Translations under genes and position numbers: made by a program
DNA from: Puniceicoccaceae bacterium
Lineage (GTDB): Bacteria > Verrucomicrobiota > Verrucomicrobiia > Opitutales > Coraliomargaritaceae
NCBI GenBank assembly: GCA_002729725.1
Contig: PBYS01000084.1
Location: 1-54,770, forward strand
Direction: 5' to 3'
DNA length: 54,770 nt
Notes under the pieces: model-generated
Databases searched by the model: none
What the model was told of the DNA's origin: nothing
The model's input: only the letters and a program-made list of their open reading frames with translations
Shown here: positions 8,734 to 18,160 of the stretch, in pieces
How the letters are laid out: the number at the start of each line of letters is the position of its first letter
Numbering within the stretch: the first letter of the stretch is position 1

Positions 8734-11559
8734 ATGTTCGATAATGCCCCAGCAAAGTTGCCCCCTCCAGGTTTTGTTTCCCGACGGTCCGGTTTTGCAT
8801 TGATCGTATCCTTATCTTTGATGTCGATGGTGTTGCTATTGATCTTGAGCATGATCTCCTTGACTAAAGTAGAGATCGAGAGTTCTAGAATTTATCGTGA
8901 TGGGGACCGAGCTCGGGAAAATGCGATGTTGGGGCTTTATATCGCAGTCGCACGCTTGCAGGAAAGCATTGGACCCGATCAGCGATTCACCGCGAGCTCG
9001 GCCCTGACAGGCGAAGCGAGTCAAGGCCACATTACAGGCGTTTGGATGGAGGATGCGACTGATGCATATACTTGGTTAATTAGTGGCAATACTTTGGAAG
9101 GGCCGCTGGCGGTCGCACCTTCCGATTTGTCGGCACCGGATACTGCAGCGAATACAGATGAAATCTTCTTAGTCGACTATGGCTCTGTCGCTACGGCTGC
9201 AGAGCGAATCAAGTTACCGAAGCAGGCACTCTCGGCGGATGAGCCATCGGGGCATTATGCGTATTGGGTCGGTGATGAAGGGGTGAAGGTTAGCATGGCC
9301 ATCAATGATGAGACCGATCTATTGGACTATGATAACACACGGCAAGAAGACAAGCTCAGTAATCCACCCGGCGATGGGCACGATTGGGCAGATGCGGAAT
9401 ATCGCGAGGAACTCCGACAGATGGCCCCGAGCTTACCCAGTTTCTGGAAAACTTTAGGTATGGATTTTGCGAACTTAGTGGGGGCGCAAAAACTCGATTT
9501 AATTTCCAGCTTATCGATGAGTGCTTTACTGCCCGGCAGTTTGGATACGGATGCCTGGAAAGAGCATTTCCATGCGCTGACTCCCCTGAGTCGTGCGGTT
9601 CTCATTGATCACACTGCAGAGGATGGTGCCTTGCGCCGTGATTTATCGGATTCACCGCAAACTGAGGGCAGCGCTAGACGCTTTAATCGCACCCGCCCGA
9701 TTGAATTGGATAGCGGTGGGCAGGGATATAGTTTTCATGTATATGATTCGGCGGCCTACAGTGATGTCTTTCCTCACTTTTCTATTGGGCCAGTGATGAC
9801 CGAGTTTTTGGTTCGTTTTAATTGCTATCGTGACGATCAAGGAAAGCTGACAATTAAACAAGAGTTGCAGATAGAACTTTGGAACCCCTATGCGGTGCCG
9901 ATTCGAGCCTCTCACAAATTATTTGTGAACCTCGATCATATGCCTGATTTTGAAGTCATCGTGAATGGGGAGACCTATGTGGTGCAGGCGGATGATTACT
10001 TTAAGGATCCCTATGGCGCGCGGGGCCCTCATGTTCCGATCGGCACAGAATGGGCTGCTGGCGAAATCAAATGGTTTAAAGGCAGTGGTCGTAAAAAATC
10101 CAGTCTAGTGCTTTCATCGGATGCTGCGGCGCGCTCTGAATATGTTCTGGATTCGGATGGCAATGAGATCGACGTGCCCGATCCAGAGCTCGGTGAGGTG
10201 TCGATTACGGTGCGTCTGCCTGAAATAAGCGAGGCAAAGGGGAATCGCTTTAAGGTGAGATTGTGGACCTACGACACGATTGCCGAATACAGTCCACAAA
10301 TTCAATATATCTCAGCAGAGGTCACGAATGATACAGATACATTGAGCAGCAGTGGTTGGCTTTTTGGTTATGCCTTTGAAATGGACGACGAGATGGAGCG
10401 TTGGATCGATGGAAGCTTGGACAATGCAGCCGACCCTCGGCTGGAGGATATGAGTGAAGTCGATTATGCCGATGCCGACTTCGAATATTGGTCGGATGAT
10501 CCCGCAGACAATTTGGGAGCGATTAATTTAAGTGGGGGCGATAGCTATAACACGCAACAGAGCTACAGACTCTACGATTTGCCCACTCAGGAGCCTGTCT
10601 CGGTGGGCGCTCTGACCCACATGATCGGCACTCGTCCGCAGATGCTGGGGAATTCTTGGGGGAGCGAAGCTAATAAATACTTCGATAAATACTTTTTTTC
10701 TTCCCTGCCGCGTTGGCATGAATGGACTCTCGATTCATTGCCGATATTGCCCAACCGCTATATGGAGTATTTTCTGAGCGGTCAGGATGTAATTGAAATT
10801 GGGGAGGCCTATGCCTCGGCGGGTCTGGACGTCGATATCATGTTTGATGTGTATCATGCTGCTAAATACATGATGCTACGTGGTGCGTTTAATATCAACT
10901 CTGTGTCGCGTGGTGCGTGGCGTGCGATGTTGAGTGGTATCAATATTAAAGAGTGGAATCCTGCAGACGGAAGCGGACCACGTGAGCTTAAGCACGCATT
11001 TTTTAGACACAGTATGCATGGGCAAGATGCAGATACGCTTCCCGATCAGAGCGTGGCTACGAATAATGCCTTCTCACGCAGTGGCGTGAGCCTGACGAGC
11101 GACCAAGTCGATGCATTGGCAGACGCGGTGGTCGACGGTCTTTTACTGCGAGGCTATCCTTTCGATAATCTAAGCGAGTTCGTGAATTCAGGCATTCTAG
11201 AAGATGCGATCGAGCTCGTTGAGATCAATAAAGGAGCCGAAGATCTGGGCATTATTAAAAATTCACCCGCATACTTAACTCAAGCCGATGTGATGAAGAC
11301 GATCGCACCGATGATCACACCACGCTCGGACACTTTTCGAGTGCGTGCATATGGCGACGTCACACATCCTGTGACAGGTGAGGTGGTCTCTGAGGCCTGG
11401 TGTGAAGCCTTGGTGCAACGCACGCCAGCATTGACGGAACCAGTTACTGGTGAGATGGATCTGGCTCGCGATCCTTATTCCATCGACACTGAAAAGTATC
11501 CACTCGGCCGAAAACTAAAGATTCTTTCCATTCGTTTCTTAAGCCCTGACGAGGTATAA
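8734..11559 (+). CDS. Verru_Chthon cassette protein A-like pilin-type protein
   Basis: 941 residues. The N-terminus RRSGFALIVSLSLMSMVLLL (residues about 17-36) is a pilin-like/PilX-like leader: small residue, Phe, then a hydrophobic helix. It is followed by an Arg/Glu-rich stretch (RDGDRARENAMLGLYIAVARLQE) as in Verru_Chthon cassette protein A (TIGR02600 family). The rest is a long hydrophilic exported region rich in Asp/Ser, with aromatic-rich strands. The family is known only from verrucomicrobial genomes, usually with small pilin-like partners, and its function is not established. It is followed by an exported protein only 2 bp downstream, so the two form an operon. The promoter carries motif A, tying it to the LacI regulators. 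Confidence 0.8.
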   Translation: MFDNAPAKLPPPGFVSRRSGFALIVSLSLMSMVLLLILSMISLTKVEIESSRIYRDGDRARENAMLGLYIAVARLQESIGPDQRFTASSALTGEASQGHITGVWMEDATDAYTWLISGNTLEGPLAVAPSDLSAPDTAANTDEIFLVDYGSVATAAERIKLPKQALSADEPSGHYAYWVGDEGVKVSMAINDETDLLDYDNTRQEDKLSNPPGDGHDWADAEYREELRQMAPSLPSFWKTLGMDFANLVGAQKLDLISSLSMSALLPGSLDTDAWKEHFHALTPLSRAVLIDHTAEDGALRRDLSDSPQTEGSARRFNRTRPIELDSGGQGYSFHVYDSAAYSDVFPHFSIGPVMTEFLVRFNCYRDDQGKLTIKQELQIELWNPYAVPIRASHKLFVNLDHMPDFEVIVNGETYVVQADDYFKDPYGARGPHVPIGTEWAAGEIKWFKGSGRKKSSLVLSSDAAARSEYVLDSDGNEIDVPDPELGEVSITVRLPEISEAKGNRFKVRLWTYDTIAEYSPQIQYISAEVTNDTDTLSSSGWLFGYAFEMDDEMERWIDGSLDNAADPRLEDMSEVDYADADFEYWSDDPADNLGAINLSGGDSYNTQQSYRLYDLPTQEPVSVGALTHMIGTRPQMLGNSWGSEANKYFDKYFFSSLPRWHEWTLDSLPILPNRYMEYFLSGQDVIEIGEAYASAGLDVDIMFDVYHAAKYMMLRGAFNINSVSRGAWRAMLSGINIKEWNPADGSGPRELKHAFFRHSMHGQDADTLPDQSVATNNAFSRSGVSLTSDQVDALADAVVDGLLLRGYPFDNLSEFVNSGILEDAIELVEINKGAEDLGIIKNSPAYLTQADVMKTIAPMITPRSDTFRVRAYGDVTHPVTGEVVSEAWCEALVQRTPALTEPVTGEMDLARDPYSIDTEKYPLGRKLKILSIRFLSPDEV

Positions 11560-11561
11560 TT

Positions 11562-12278
11562 ATGAATAAATTTTTGATATCCAGTCTGATGACCCTGTTA
11601 AGTGCGCTTGCATTGTATGGAGCGGAGCGGCGCTTCACAGTCGTGGCACCTTATGGCGGTAAAGAGTTACGTGAGCTAGGCTACATTGACGAAGAGGGCG
11701 ATTTTCAACAATTGAAATGGAGCCGGCAGCGGCGTTCCCCTGAGTATTCTGCACCAGGTAGTGGCGACCTTAGCCTAGTCAAGCCCATGCTAAACGAAGA
11801 AGGAGAGACGATCTACCAGCCCGTGCTCTTGTTGCCTTGGCCGGGCGACAGCCAACTGGCCTTATTCGCAGTGGTGATGGTCGATGGGAAACCCCAGCCA
11901 ACTGTGTTGAGTATCGACGATGAACTCGAGACTTTCCCTGTGGACAGCTTGAAGGTGATCAACGGCTTGGACAAAAGCATTTATACATTGGCCGGTACAC
12001 GTAAGTTCCGACTCAACTCACTGCAGCTCTCCAAGCCTATTTCGACACTCGATTATCATTTGATAGATAAGGTGATCGAAGATGAAGCGTATGAGGAAGA
12101 CAAAAGCGAAGCAAACCCAGGTATGCCGCTGGCTGTGGGCGTTGAGGAGGCGGGCGACTATGAGTTAATCTACGCCGCAGGCCTCAGCATCAGTCCGGGC
12201 AGTCGGGTACTGTGTTTGGTGTTGCCACCGAAAAAGCAAGGCTCCGCGCGCTATCAAGCGCGCGTGCTCTTGCATTAA
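11562..12278 (+). CDS. Exported protein, operon partner of the Verru_Chthon-like protein
   Basis: 238 residues with an N-terminal signal peptide (MNKFLISSLMTLLSALALYG, cleavage after AL-YGA). No known domain is recognised. The mature protein begins RRFTVVAPYGGKELRELGY and is a mixed, probably beta-rich domain without cysteines. It starts 2 bp after the upstream stop and so is co-transcribed. Because the partner is pilin-like, a periplasmic accessory or surface role is a reasonable but unproven inference. A GC-rich stem (GCGCGC-TATCAA-GCGCGC, 12246-12263) lies within its last codons. Confidence 0.75.
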   Translation: MNKFLISSLMTLLSALALYGAERRFTVVAPYGGKELRELGYIDEEGDFQQLKWSRQRRSPEYSAPGSGDLSLVKPMLNEEGETIYQPVLLLPWPGDSQLALFAVVMVDGKPQPTVLSIDDELETFPVDSLKVINGLDKSIYTLAGTRKFRLNSLQLSKPISTLDYHLIDKVIEDEAYEEDKSEANPGMPLAVGVEEAGDYELIYAAGLSISPGSRVLCLVLPPKKQGSARYQARVLLH

Positions 12279-12315
12279 TCTTTGTTCTGGGAGTTACGAG
12301 CTCGTCGCCGAGCTA

Positions 12316-12587
12316 TCAGTTCACGGAGCAACAGCTGCTGGCTGTTGGCGCTTTGAGCTCGTTCTGCTTCGATACGGTTTCCCAAGCAACTCTTTCGAGC
12401 AAGGCTGCTTCCTCGGCATTGATATTCAGCTTCAATGCGCTGACTTCTGGCTGAGCAAAGAGACCTTCAGGGCTGGCCTGATAAATGCAGGCGTAGTGGA
12501 CACATGCGGACAGATATTTTCAGCTTGGGCCCAAGTGGTCATGCAGACTAGCGCGGAGCTTGCAATGAGGCCTCGGATCCGGCGCAT
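12316..12587 (-). pseudogene. Remnant of an SGNH esterase with its centre deleted
   Basis: Two pieces lie in different frames on the minus strand. The first is a signal peptide starting at the ATG at 12587 (MRRIRGLIASSALVC... ending WAQA). It is followed at once, one frame away, by KYLSACVHYACIYQASPEGLF and AEEAALLERVAWETV, ending at a TGA at 12316-12318. The second piece closely matches residues YYLSACVHYSCIYQSSPQGLFE of the intact SGNH gene at 12650. The central roughly 200 residues, including the GNSYT nucleophile block, are missing. I read this as an internal deletion in a tandem paralogue. The alternative, a real 63-residue ORF (12432-12623), is unlikely because the better homology is in the other frame. 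Confidence 0.7.
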
Positions 12588-12649
12588 GTGTTTATTTGTG
12601 AATGTTTTTTTTGATGATGACATAATATAGCTTTGTCAGGATGAGTGAA

Positions 12650-14398
12650 TTATTGAGAAATGTTAAGTCGATAAAAACGTTGATCACGTTCTTCGGTATC
12701 AAAATAAGGAGCTGTAGGTGCTGGGACTATGGGAGCCCAATCGACTGTGAGTGAATCGCAGTATTCTAAGTTGCCCTCGATGGTCCAGTCTAGGAAGGTG
12801 CCTGCGCTGCTCGCCACGGGCGGGTAGAGGCTTTGTGTGCTGGCTGCGCCTGTGAGTATTTCAATCAAGCCTAGGTAATAGAATTTACTGGAGTGATCGT
12901 TGTTTGGCCCAGCGGAGACCGTAAGTGTGATGCGGCCTGCGGCGTTCGGATAGATGGGGCCTAGATTCAAAATTTCGCTCACATTCTCGCTGATTGTTAA
13001 GTCGCCAGTGGCGCTGTTCTGGCCAGTCAATGTATAGCGAGTCTCGCGGTTCTCGGAACCTCCTATGCGCGAGGTATATATTCTAAAGCTATAGGCCTGA
13101 GCTGGATTACAATTGTTGAATTCGAAGACGCCTTGCCCGTCTTCTGTATAGCCGCCAAAGCTGCCAGTTAATCCGAAGAAAGAGTCGCGGGTCGCGCCAG
13201 CAGGGTAGGGGCCGCTAGCAGTACCCGCGGAGTTGGTGGAGAGCATGTTGTCGCTCATGCTGAGTGAGATTCCAGTGGATTGTCCTGCGGCGTTGAGCAA
13301 GTCGCTATTGAAGATGTAGGGACTGCCGGCATCGACTTGTGTGCGTATTGAGTCATTGATTGCAGACGCTTGATTCCATGTTTCGCTAACGCCACTGACG
13401 TTATAGCTAGCGCCAAAGTCGATCAGGATGGAGCTCGCGTAACGCTGGCCGGTATGCACGGCATTTTCGAGCATCGGGTTGCCGGCTAGGTCGGTCAGCG
13501 TGTCATTCACGACCAAGGCATAATTACCAACTAGCTCGGTAGCGAAGCTTAGGCGCAGACTTAGTCCGCTACTTGATACTTGGACCGAGTCGATAGCGAT
13601 GCGTCGCCCACGGTTGATCAAGGTATAATTGTTAAGCCCCAAAGCGCTCACTACCGGGCTCTCGAATAGACCCTGTGGGCTGGATTGATAGATGCAACTG
13701 TAGTGGACACAGGCAGACAAATAATAGCCCAGGTCATTGGCGTGACTGCCATCGGAGAATAGATCGAGGTAGTTCGGATCGCTGGCTGCTAGGTTTCCTC
13801 CGGCGGATTGGAAGGCGATGCCGACAGGATTGACTTGCACGGGCGTGGCCTGTGGATAGTCGAGGTTGATGGCTTCAGCCAGTGCATGGTAGTTGCTGAG
13901 CAGTTCCTGTAGCATTTCATCGGTAGTCGCAAATGTGCTGCTGGTGGAGCTTCCTGTGATGATGGAGTGAGACGCTTGGCGGGCCCATGTTAGATACAGC
14001 ATCACCTGAGTGTCGGCATGATTTGCAATGATGCTCTCATAGAGACGTTCTCCGTATTCCATATGGGCGCTAATATCACCAATATGGGTGGCTTGCGTGG
14101 ACTGGTTTTGCAGGATCACATGGGTCCATGCTTCAGTGGAGATTTGAGACTGACTATTTTGATAGTGATACTCGAAATCCTGCCCGGAAACTGCTCGCAT
14201 GGAAACTGTCGGGGTTACGTGTCCACCTGCTGTGGCGAGTGCCTGAAAGATCTCCGGTACGCTCTCCTCGACCGTCTCGTTGTGGTTGCGCCCGAAGGTG
14301 TAGCTGTTGCCGATGAAAAGAACCTTATACTGGGCATGTGCACTGACAATAGATAGTGTCAGTAGCAGTAAGTAGAACAGTTTTTTGACTGAGTGCAT
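12650..14398 (-). CDS. Secreted SGNH/GDSL-type esterase with C-terminal beta domain
   Basis: 582 residues. A signal peptide (MHSVKKLFYLLLLTLSIVSAHA) is followed by YKVLFIGNSYTFG, the nucleophile block of the SGNH superfamily (Ser in GNSYT). The Asp/His pair is in FSDGSHANDLG. The N-terminal 260 residues resemble the DUF4886-type subgroup. The rest (about 300 residues) is a probable beta-sandwich region of unknown family ending in a sorting-free tail (YRLNISQ). The likely role is periplasmic or extracellular removal of acyl groups from a polysaccharide. It is divergent from the 2-hydroxycarboxylate transporter gene and follows a broken paralogue. No motif A site was found in the 136-bp divergent gap. 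Confidence 0.82.
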   Translation of the reverse strand: MHSVKKLFYLLLLTLSIVSAHAQYKVLFIGNSYTFGRNHNETVEESVPEIFQALATAGGHVTPTVSMRAVSGQDFEYHYQNSQSQISTEAWTHVILQNQSTQATHIGDISAHMEYGERLYESIIANHADTQVMLYLTWARQASHSIITGSSTSSTFATTDEMLQELLSNYHALAEAINLDYPQATPVQVNPVGIAFQSAGGNLAASDPNYLDLFSDGSHANDLGYYLSACVHYSCIYQSSPQGLFESPVVSALGLNNYTLINRGRRIAIDSVQVSSSGLSLRLSFATELVGNYALVVNDTLTDLAGNPMLENAVHTGQRYASSILIDFGASYNVSGVSETWNQASAINDSIRTQVDAGSPYIFNSDLLNAAGQSTGISLSMSDNMLSTNSAGTASGPYPAGATRDSFFGLTGSFGGYTEDGQGVFEFNNCNPAQAYSFRIYTSRIGGSENRETRYTLTGQNSATGDLTISENVSEILNLGPIYPNAAGRITLTVSAGPNNDHSSKFYYLGLIEILTGAASTQSLYPPVASSAGTFLDWTIEGNLEYCDSLTVDWAPIVPAPTAPYFDTEERDQRFYRLNISQ

Positions 14399-14534
14399 GG
14401 AGTGGGGGGCGAATGATAGAATTGGTCAATTTCTGATATCGTGGGCAGTGATGCGGCTAACTACTATTTGCAGGCTCAGAGCTCTTTGAAACTTGGGCAC
14501 GCATGCATACCACTCCCCACTGCACTCTAATTTG

Positions 14535-15800
14535 ATGAAAACTCTCCGAATTTCAGGTATTCCCCTGATTCCTTATTGCTTGGCGGCAACAACTCTAGTG
14601 TTGGCTGCTTACTTAGAACTCATGCCCAATGGTTTGATTGGAGCGTTTGCCTTTTTGATGGCATCGGGGGCTTTGTTGGCCTATGTCGGTGATCACTGCC
14701 CGATCCTGAAGGACTATCTAGGTGGGGCGCCGCTCTTGTGTATTTTTGGAGCCGCGGCCTCTGTCTATTTTTCAGTTCTGCCAGATTCGATCGCACAGAA
14801 TGTAAGCAATTTTATGCGAGGTGGTGGATTTTTAAACTTTTACATCGCTGGCTTGATCTCGGGCTCCATCTTAGGCATGGACCCAGTGTTATTAAGGCGT
14901 GCAGGTGTGCGCTATATTTTTCCTTTGGTAGGCGGAGTTCTTTGTGCCATGTGTGTGACGTCGCTATTAGGCTTGTTGCTGCTCTACGGTTGGAAAGAGA
15001 CTCTAATGTTTGTCTGCTTCCCGATTATCGGCGGAGGCATGGGGGCGGGGGCCGTGCCGATGTCTGAGATCGTCAGCTCGATCCATGCAGAAATGGATGC
15101 GGGGACTGCTTTGTCGCGTTTTGTGCCTGCTCTGGCCTTGGGGAATGTGTTTGCGATTGTGACGGCAGGATTTTTGGATAAATTAGGTCACCGCTTTCCT
15201 AAGCTGACTGGTCATGGCGTGCTGATGCAGGGCTTCGAGATCGAAGAGAAGCCGTCGCTCACTTATCCGATCGATTCACTGGGTGTCGGACTGTTTTTTG
15301 CCTGCGTTTTTTACGTGGCAGGGCAAATTCTGGAACACTGGATTCCCGGCGTGCATGCCTATGCGCTGATGATCATGCTGGTCGCTGTGTTGAAATTGAG
15401 TAACTGTGTGCCAGCCACGGTTCAAGAGGCCTGCCATGCATGGTATCAATTCGTGGTGAAGAATTTTACCCCTGCACTTTTGGTGGGCATCGGGATTGCC
15501 TATACCGATCTAAATGAAGTGCTTCAGACCATGTCGCCGACATTTGTGATTTTGGTCGCAACTTCTGTGATTTCGATTGTATTGGCATCTGGATATATCG
15601 GCACCAAGGTTGGCTTTTACTTTGTAGAGTCCGCGCTAACCTCGGGACTGGGCATGGCCGATATGGGCGGCACCGGTGATGTGGCGGTGCTCTCCGCGGC
15701 ACGTCGGATGGAGCTGATGCCGTTCATGCAAATATCCTCCCGTCTCGGAGGTGCCATGATCTTAGTCTTAGTCGGCGTGCTTGCGCCGATACTTTTATAG
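14535..15800 (+). CDS. 2-hydroxycarboxylate transporter family (CitS/MalP-like) symporter
   Basis: 421 residues from the ATG at 14535; the in-frame codon at 14493 would add a non-hydrophobic leader. About ten to eleven hydrophobic helices. The two reentrant-loop signatures of the 2HCT family are present: GGGMGAGAVPMSE in the first half and MADMGGTGDVAVLSAARRM near the C-terminus, followed by MPFMQISSRLGGA. Family members take up citrate, malate or similar hydroxyacids with Na+ or H+. In this locus it could import a hydroxyacid or uronate-derived acid released from the polysaccharide, which is inference. It converges with the LacI-2 gene. Confidence 0.9.
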   Translation: MKTLRISGIPLIPYCLAATTLVLAAYLELMPNGLIGAFAFLMASGALLAYVGDHCPILKDYLGGAPLLCIFGAAASVYFSVLPDSIAQNVSNFMRGGGFLNFYIAGLISGSILGMDPVLLRRAGVRYIFPLVGGVLCAMCVTSLLGLLLLYGWKETLMFVCFPIIGGGMGAGAVPMSEIVSSIHAEMDAGTALSRFVPALALGNVFAIVTAGFLDKLGHRFPKLTGHGVLMQGFEIEEKPSLTYPIDSLGVGLFFACVFYVAGQILEHWIPGVHAYALMIMLVAVLKLSNCVPATVQEACHAWYQFVVKNFTPALLVGIGIAYTDLNEVLQTMSPTFVILVATSVISIVLASGYIGTKVGFYFVESALTSGLGMADMGGTGDVAVLSAARRMELMPFMQISSRLGGAMILVLVGVLAPILL

Positions 15801-15835
15801 CGGCTGCATCGGCTATCATTCAGGCAGCTAAATCG

Positions 15836-16876
15836 CTAGGGCATGCGAATACTACTGCCGGCATTCCAATGTCCTTCCAATAGGATATATTTAGGATCTA
15901 CAGGGATGCCACGCATGTCATGTTCGATCATTTGCACTAGGGTATCGACGGCTGCGGCTCCGATTTGTTGGCTTTTTTCCAAGATGCCGCTCAGTTGCGG
16001 CGAATGCTTGGGGGTCATCGGGCACGCGATCGACAGCTCCTCTGGAATGCGAACGCCGCTGGCTTGCACGGCTGGCCAGTTGGGAGCGCTAATGATTGCG
16101 GCATCAGGTTGGTAGCACTCAAACCAAGCGGCGATATCGTCGCCAGTGATATGATCTTGGATCAAGGGTGGGATGGACTTGGTATTCGATTTGCGGGCCT
16201 CGCACAGGTAGGCGGATTGGCATAGGTCCTGGGTCTTGCGAGCGACTTCGGTATTAAAAATAAAGCCAATGTTTTGATGTCCTGACTCGCGTAGCTCTTG
16301 AAACACACGTTTCGTCGCTCGGTAGTGGGAGGCGGATACGCGGTGCAAATTGGGTGATGTCACGGAGTCGCCGAAAGTAATGATACTGTAGCGATCCCAT
16401 GGCAGCGCATACTGTTCTTCCGAATGGACGGGAGGGCAGAGTAGAAGGCCGTGAATGCCGCGTGCGCTCAAAATGCCATCCAGGCGTTGTGGGCTGAGTT
16501 GCTGTTGTTGCAGGTCGAGTTCTTCGATCGTATAACCGAGCCGTCGGGCCTGTTTACATGCTCCTAAATAATATTCGTGGTAGGGCGTGATCTCGTTCCA
16601 CTTATAATCATGTGGCGAGGAACTGATCCAGGCGAGCGTGCCTTGATAGCTTTGAGTGCCTAGTTGCTTGCGATATTTGGATAGCGCCGATAGTAAGGGG
16701 TCTGGTACATAGCCTAAGGAGTCGGCGATCTGACGAATTTTATCACGTGTCGCTTTCGCCACGATGGGATCGTCCTTGAGGGCGAGTGAAACGGTCGGCC
16801 GACTGAAGCCAGAGGCTTTGGCTACGTCCAGTTGAGTGGGACGCTTGGAACTCTTATTATTTTTCTGCGAAGGCAT
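15836..16876 (-). CDS. LacI-family repressor 2 of 3 paralogues
   Basis: About 346 residues from the ATG at 16876; an ATG at 16900 is possible. The helix-turn-helix is RPTQLDVAKASGFSRPTVSLAL and the hinge is LGYVPDPLLSALSKYR. The effector domain shares ITPYHEYYLGAC, ARGIHGLLLCPP and MIEHDMRGIP with the other two paralogues. It lies in tandem, same strand, with LacI-3 (gap 67 bp), so the pair arose by tandem duplication. A motif A-like site (16929-16942) sits about 53 bp before its start, consistent with autoregulation. Its partner gene is probably the convergent transporter or the wider locus. Confidence 0.92.
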   Translation of the reverse strand: MPSQKNNKSSKRPTQLDVAKASGFSRPTVSLALKDDPIVAKATRDKIRQIADSLGYVPDPLLSALSKYRKQLGTQSYQGTLAWISSSPHDYKWNEITPYHEYYLGACKQARRLGYTIEELDLQQQQLSPQRLDGILSARGIHGLLLCPPVHSEEQYALPWDRYSIITFGDSVTSPNLHRVSASHYRATKRVFQELRESGHQNIGFIFNTEVARKTQDLCQSAYLCEARKSNTKSIPPLIQDHITGDDIAAWFECYQPDAAIISAPNWPAVQASGVRIPEELSIACPMTPKHSPQLSGILEKSQQIGAAAVDTLVQMIEHDMRGIPVDPKYILLEGHWNAGSSIRMP

Positions 16877-16928
16877 AGTCGTGCCCGCTATTGTGCGCAC
16901 TTCGACTGTTTTCGATACTCTTTTTGAT

Positions 16929-16942
16929 CGAACATAGGTTAG
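16929..16942. promoter_or_regulatory. Motif A-like site upstream of LacI-2
   Basis: CGAACATAGGTTAG, differing from the consensus at two positions. It fills the 67-bp gap between the tandem LacI genes and ends one base short of the LacI-3 stop codon, so it probably serves the LacI-2 promoter. Confidence 0.5.
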
Positions 16943-16943
16943 G

Positions 16944-17975
16944 TCATTGCGATCGGGTGGTTTGCCCCGAATTCCATTGGCCTTCGAGTAGAATGAATCG
17001 GGGCGTTTGCGGGCGGCCTTTGTCCTCGTGCTGAATCATGTGGACTAGGGTTTCCACTGCGGCCGAGCCAATTTCTTGGCATTTTTCAATGATGCCGCAC
17101 AGTTCGGGACTGTGCTTGGGCACCATCGGCGAGGCCACGCCTAGTTGTTGTGGCACATCAATCGCTGTGCTTTGAAGCATCTCCCATAGCGGTGAACTGA
17201 CAATGACCGCGTCGGGTTGATGGCGCGTGTGCCAGGCTATGAAATGTTCTGCATCTAAAGGATCTTGCACCAAGGGGGGCGGATGCTCCATGCCGGTCTT
17301 TTGACACTCGCATAAATAGGCGGATAGGCAGTGTTCTTGAGTTTTGATATTCACCTGTTCGCTAAAGACGAAACCGATGCGATGATAGCCCATCTCACAG
17401 AGCTTTTCGAACACCATTTTAGTGGCGCGGAAGTGGGACGAGGAGACGCGATGGATATTGGGCTCGGGGATGCTGTAGCCGAACGTAACTACGTGATAAG
17501 CATCCCAAGGTAAGTCGATCTGCTGGCCGTAGGTATGAGGCGGGCAGGCCAGTAGGCCATTGATGCCTCGAGCTGCGAGAATGCTGTTAAGGCGTTGTGT
17601 GCTGAGTTGCTCTTGCAGCAAGTCGATACATTCGATTTTATAACCTAGGCGGGCAGCTTGCTCGCAGGCACCTAGATAATATTCGTGGTAGGGGGTAATT
17701 CGATCCCAAGACTCTTTCTTCGGGGAGGCACTGATCCACGCCAGTGTGCCCTGATAGCTTTGCTTTTTGTCGGGACTGCGATATTTAGCCAACGCGCTGA
17801 GCATCGGGTCGGGGACGTAACCAATTTTTTCAGCGATTTCACGGACGTGTGCACGAGTGGCTTCGGAGACGATTGAGCTGCCTTTGAGTGCCATGCTGAC
17901 GGTGGGACGACTGACGCCTGCTGCACGTGCAACATCCGCCTGGGTTGGGCGTTTGCCTGAACTTCTTTTCTTCAC
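16944..17975 (-). CDS. LacI-family repressor 3 of 3 paralogues
   Basis: 343 residues starting MKKRSSGKRPTQADVARAAG. The helix-turn-helix is AGVSRPTVSMALKG and the hinge IGYVPDPMLSALAKYR. The effector domain is of the sugar-binding type and closely related to the repressors at 7543 and 15836. A motif A site (18008-18021) lies 33 bp upstream in the divergent promoter shared with the deacetylase-lyase-esterase operon. This repressor may therefore control both itself and that operon. Three near-identical repressors suggest either redundant control or separate inducers acting on one operator family. Confidence 0.92.
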   Translation of the reverse strand: MKKRSSGKRPTQADVARAAGVSRPTVSMALKGSSIVSEATRAHVREIAEKIGYVPDPMLSALAKYRSPDKKQSYQGTLAWISASPKKESWDRITPYHEYYLGACEQAARLGYKIECIDLLQEQLSTQRLNSILAARGINGLLACPPHTYGQQIDLPWDAYHVVTFGYSIPEPNIHRVSSSHFRATKMVFEKLCEMGYHRIGFVFSEQVNIKTQEHCLSAYLCECQKTGMEHPPPLVQDPLDAEHFIAWHTRHQPDAVIVSSPLWEMLQSTAIDVPQQLGVASPMVPKHSPELCGIIEKCQEIGSAAVETLVHMIQHEDKGRPQTPRFILLEGQWNSGQTTRSQ

Positions 17976-18007
17976 TAGGGTATCTATTTATCGCGGTAGG
18001 GTGAGTC

Positions 18008-18021
18008 CTAACATGTGTTCG
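18008..18021. promoter_or_regulatory. Motif A palindrome in LacI-3/deacetylase divergent promoter
   Basis: CTAACATGTGTTCG, with one mismatch in the right arm. It is 33 bp from the LacI-3 start and about 140 bp from the deacetylase start. Confidence 0.6.
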
Positions 18022-18160
18022 ATCCCGCGCTTGTTGTCGATGCTTTTGTCACTGCTAGCTTGTGATCTGTCGCCGAGCGATTCCGCGCTTGGCGCATCGA
18101 ATGTAATATCATTGGCTCAATCCTTCAACTCACCGCACGGATGCGCCCTATATCCCTATT

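Noticed and set aside
12246..12263. GCGCGC-TATCAA-GCGCGC stem as a terminator
   Set aside because: It is inside the last codons of the exported-protein gene and is followed by mixed bases rather than a T run.
12432..12623. 63-residue ORF with a signal peptide
   Set aside because: Only its first third is sensible; the homologous SGNH sequence continues in another frame, so it was described as a pseudogene instead.
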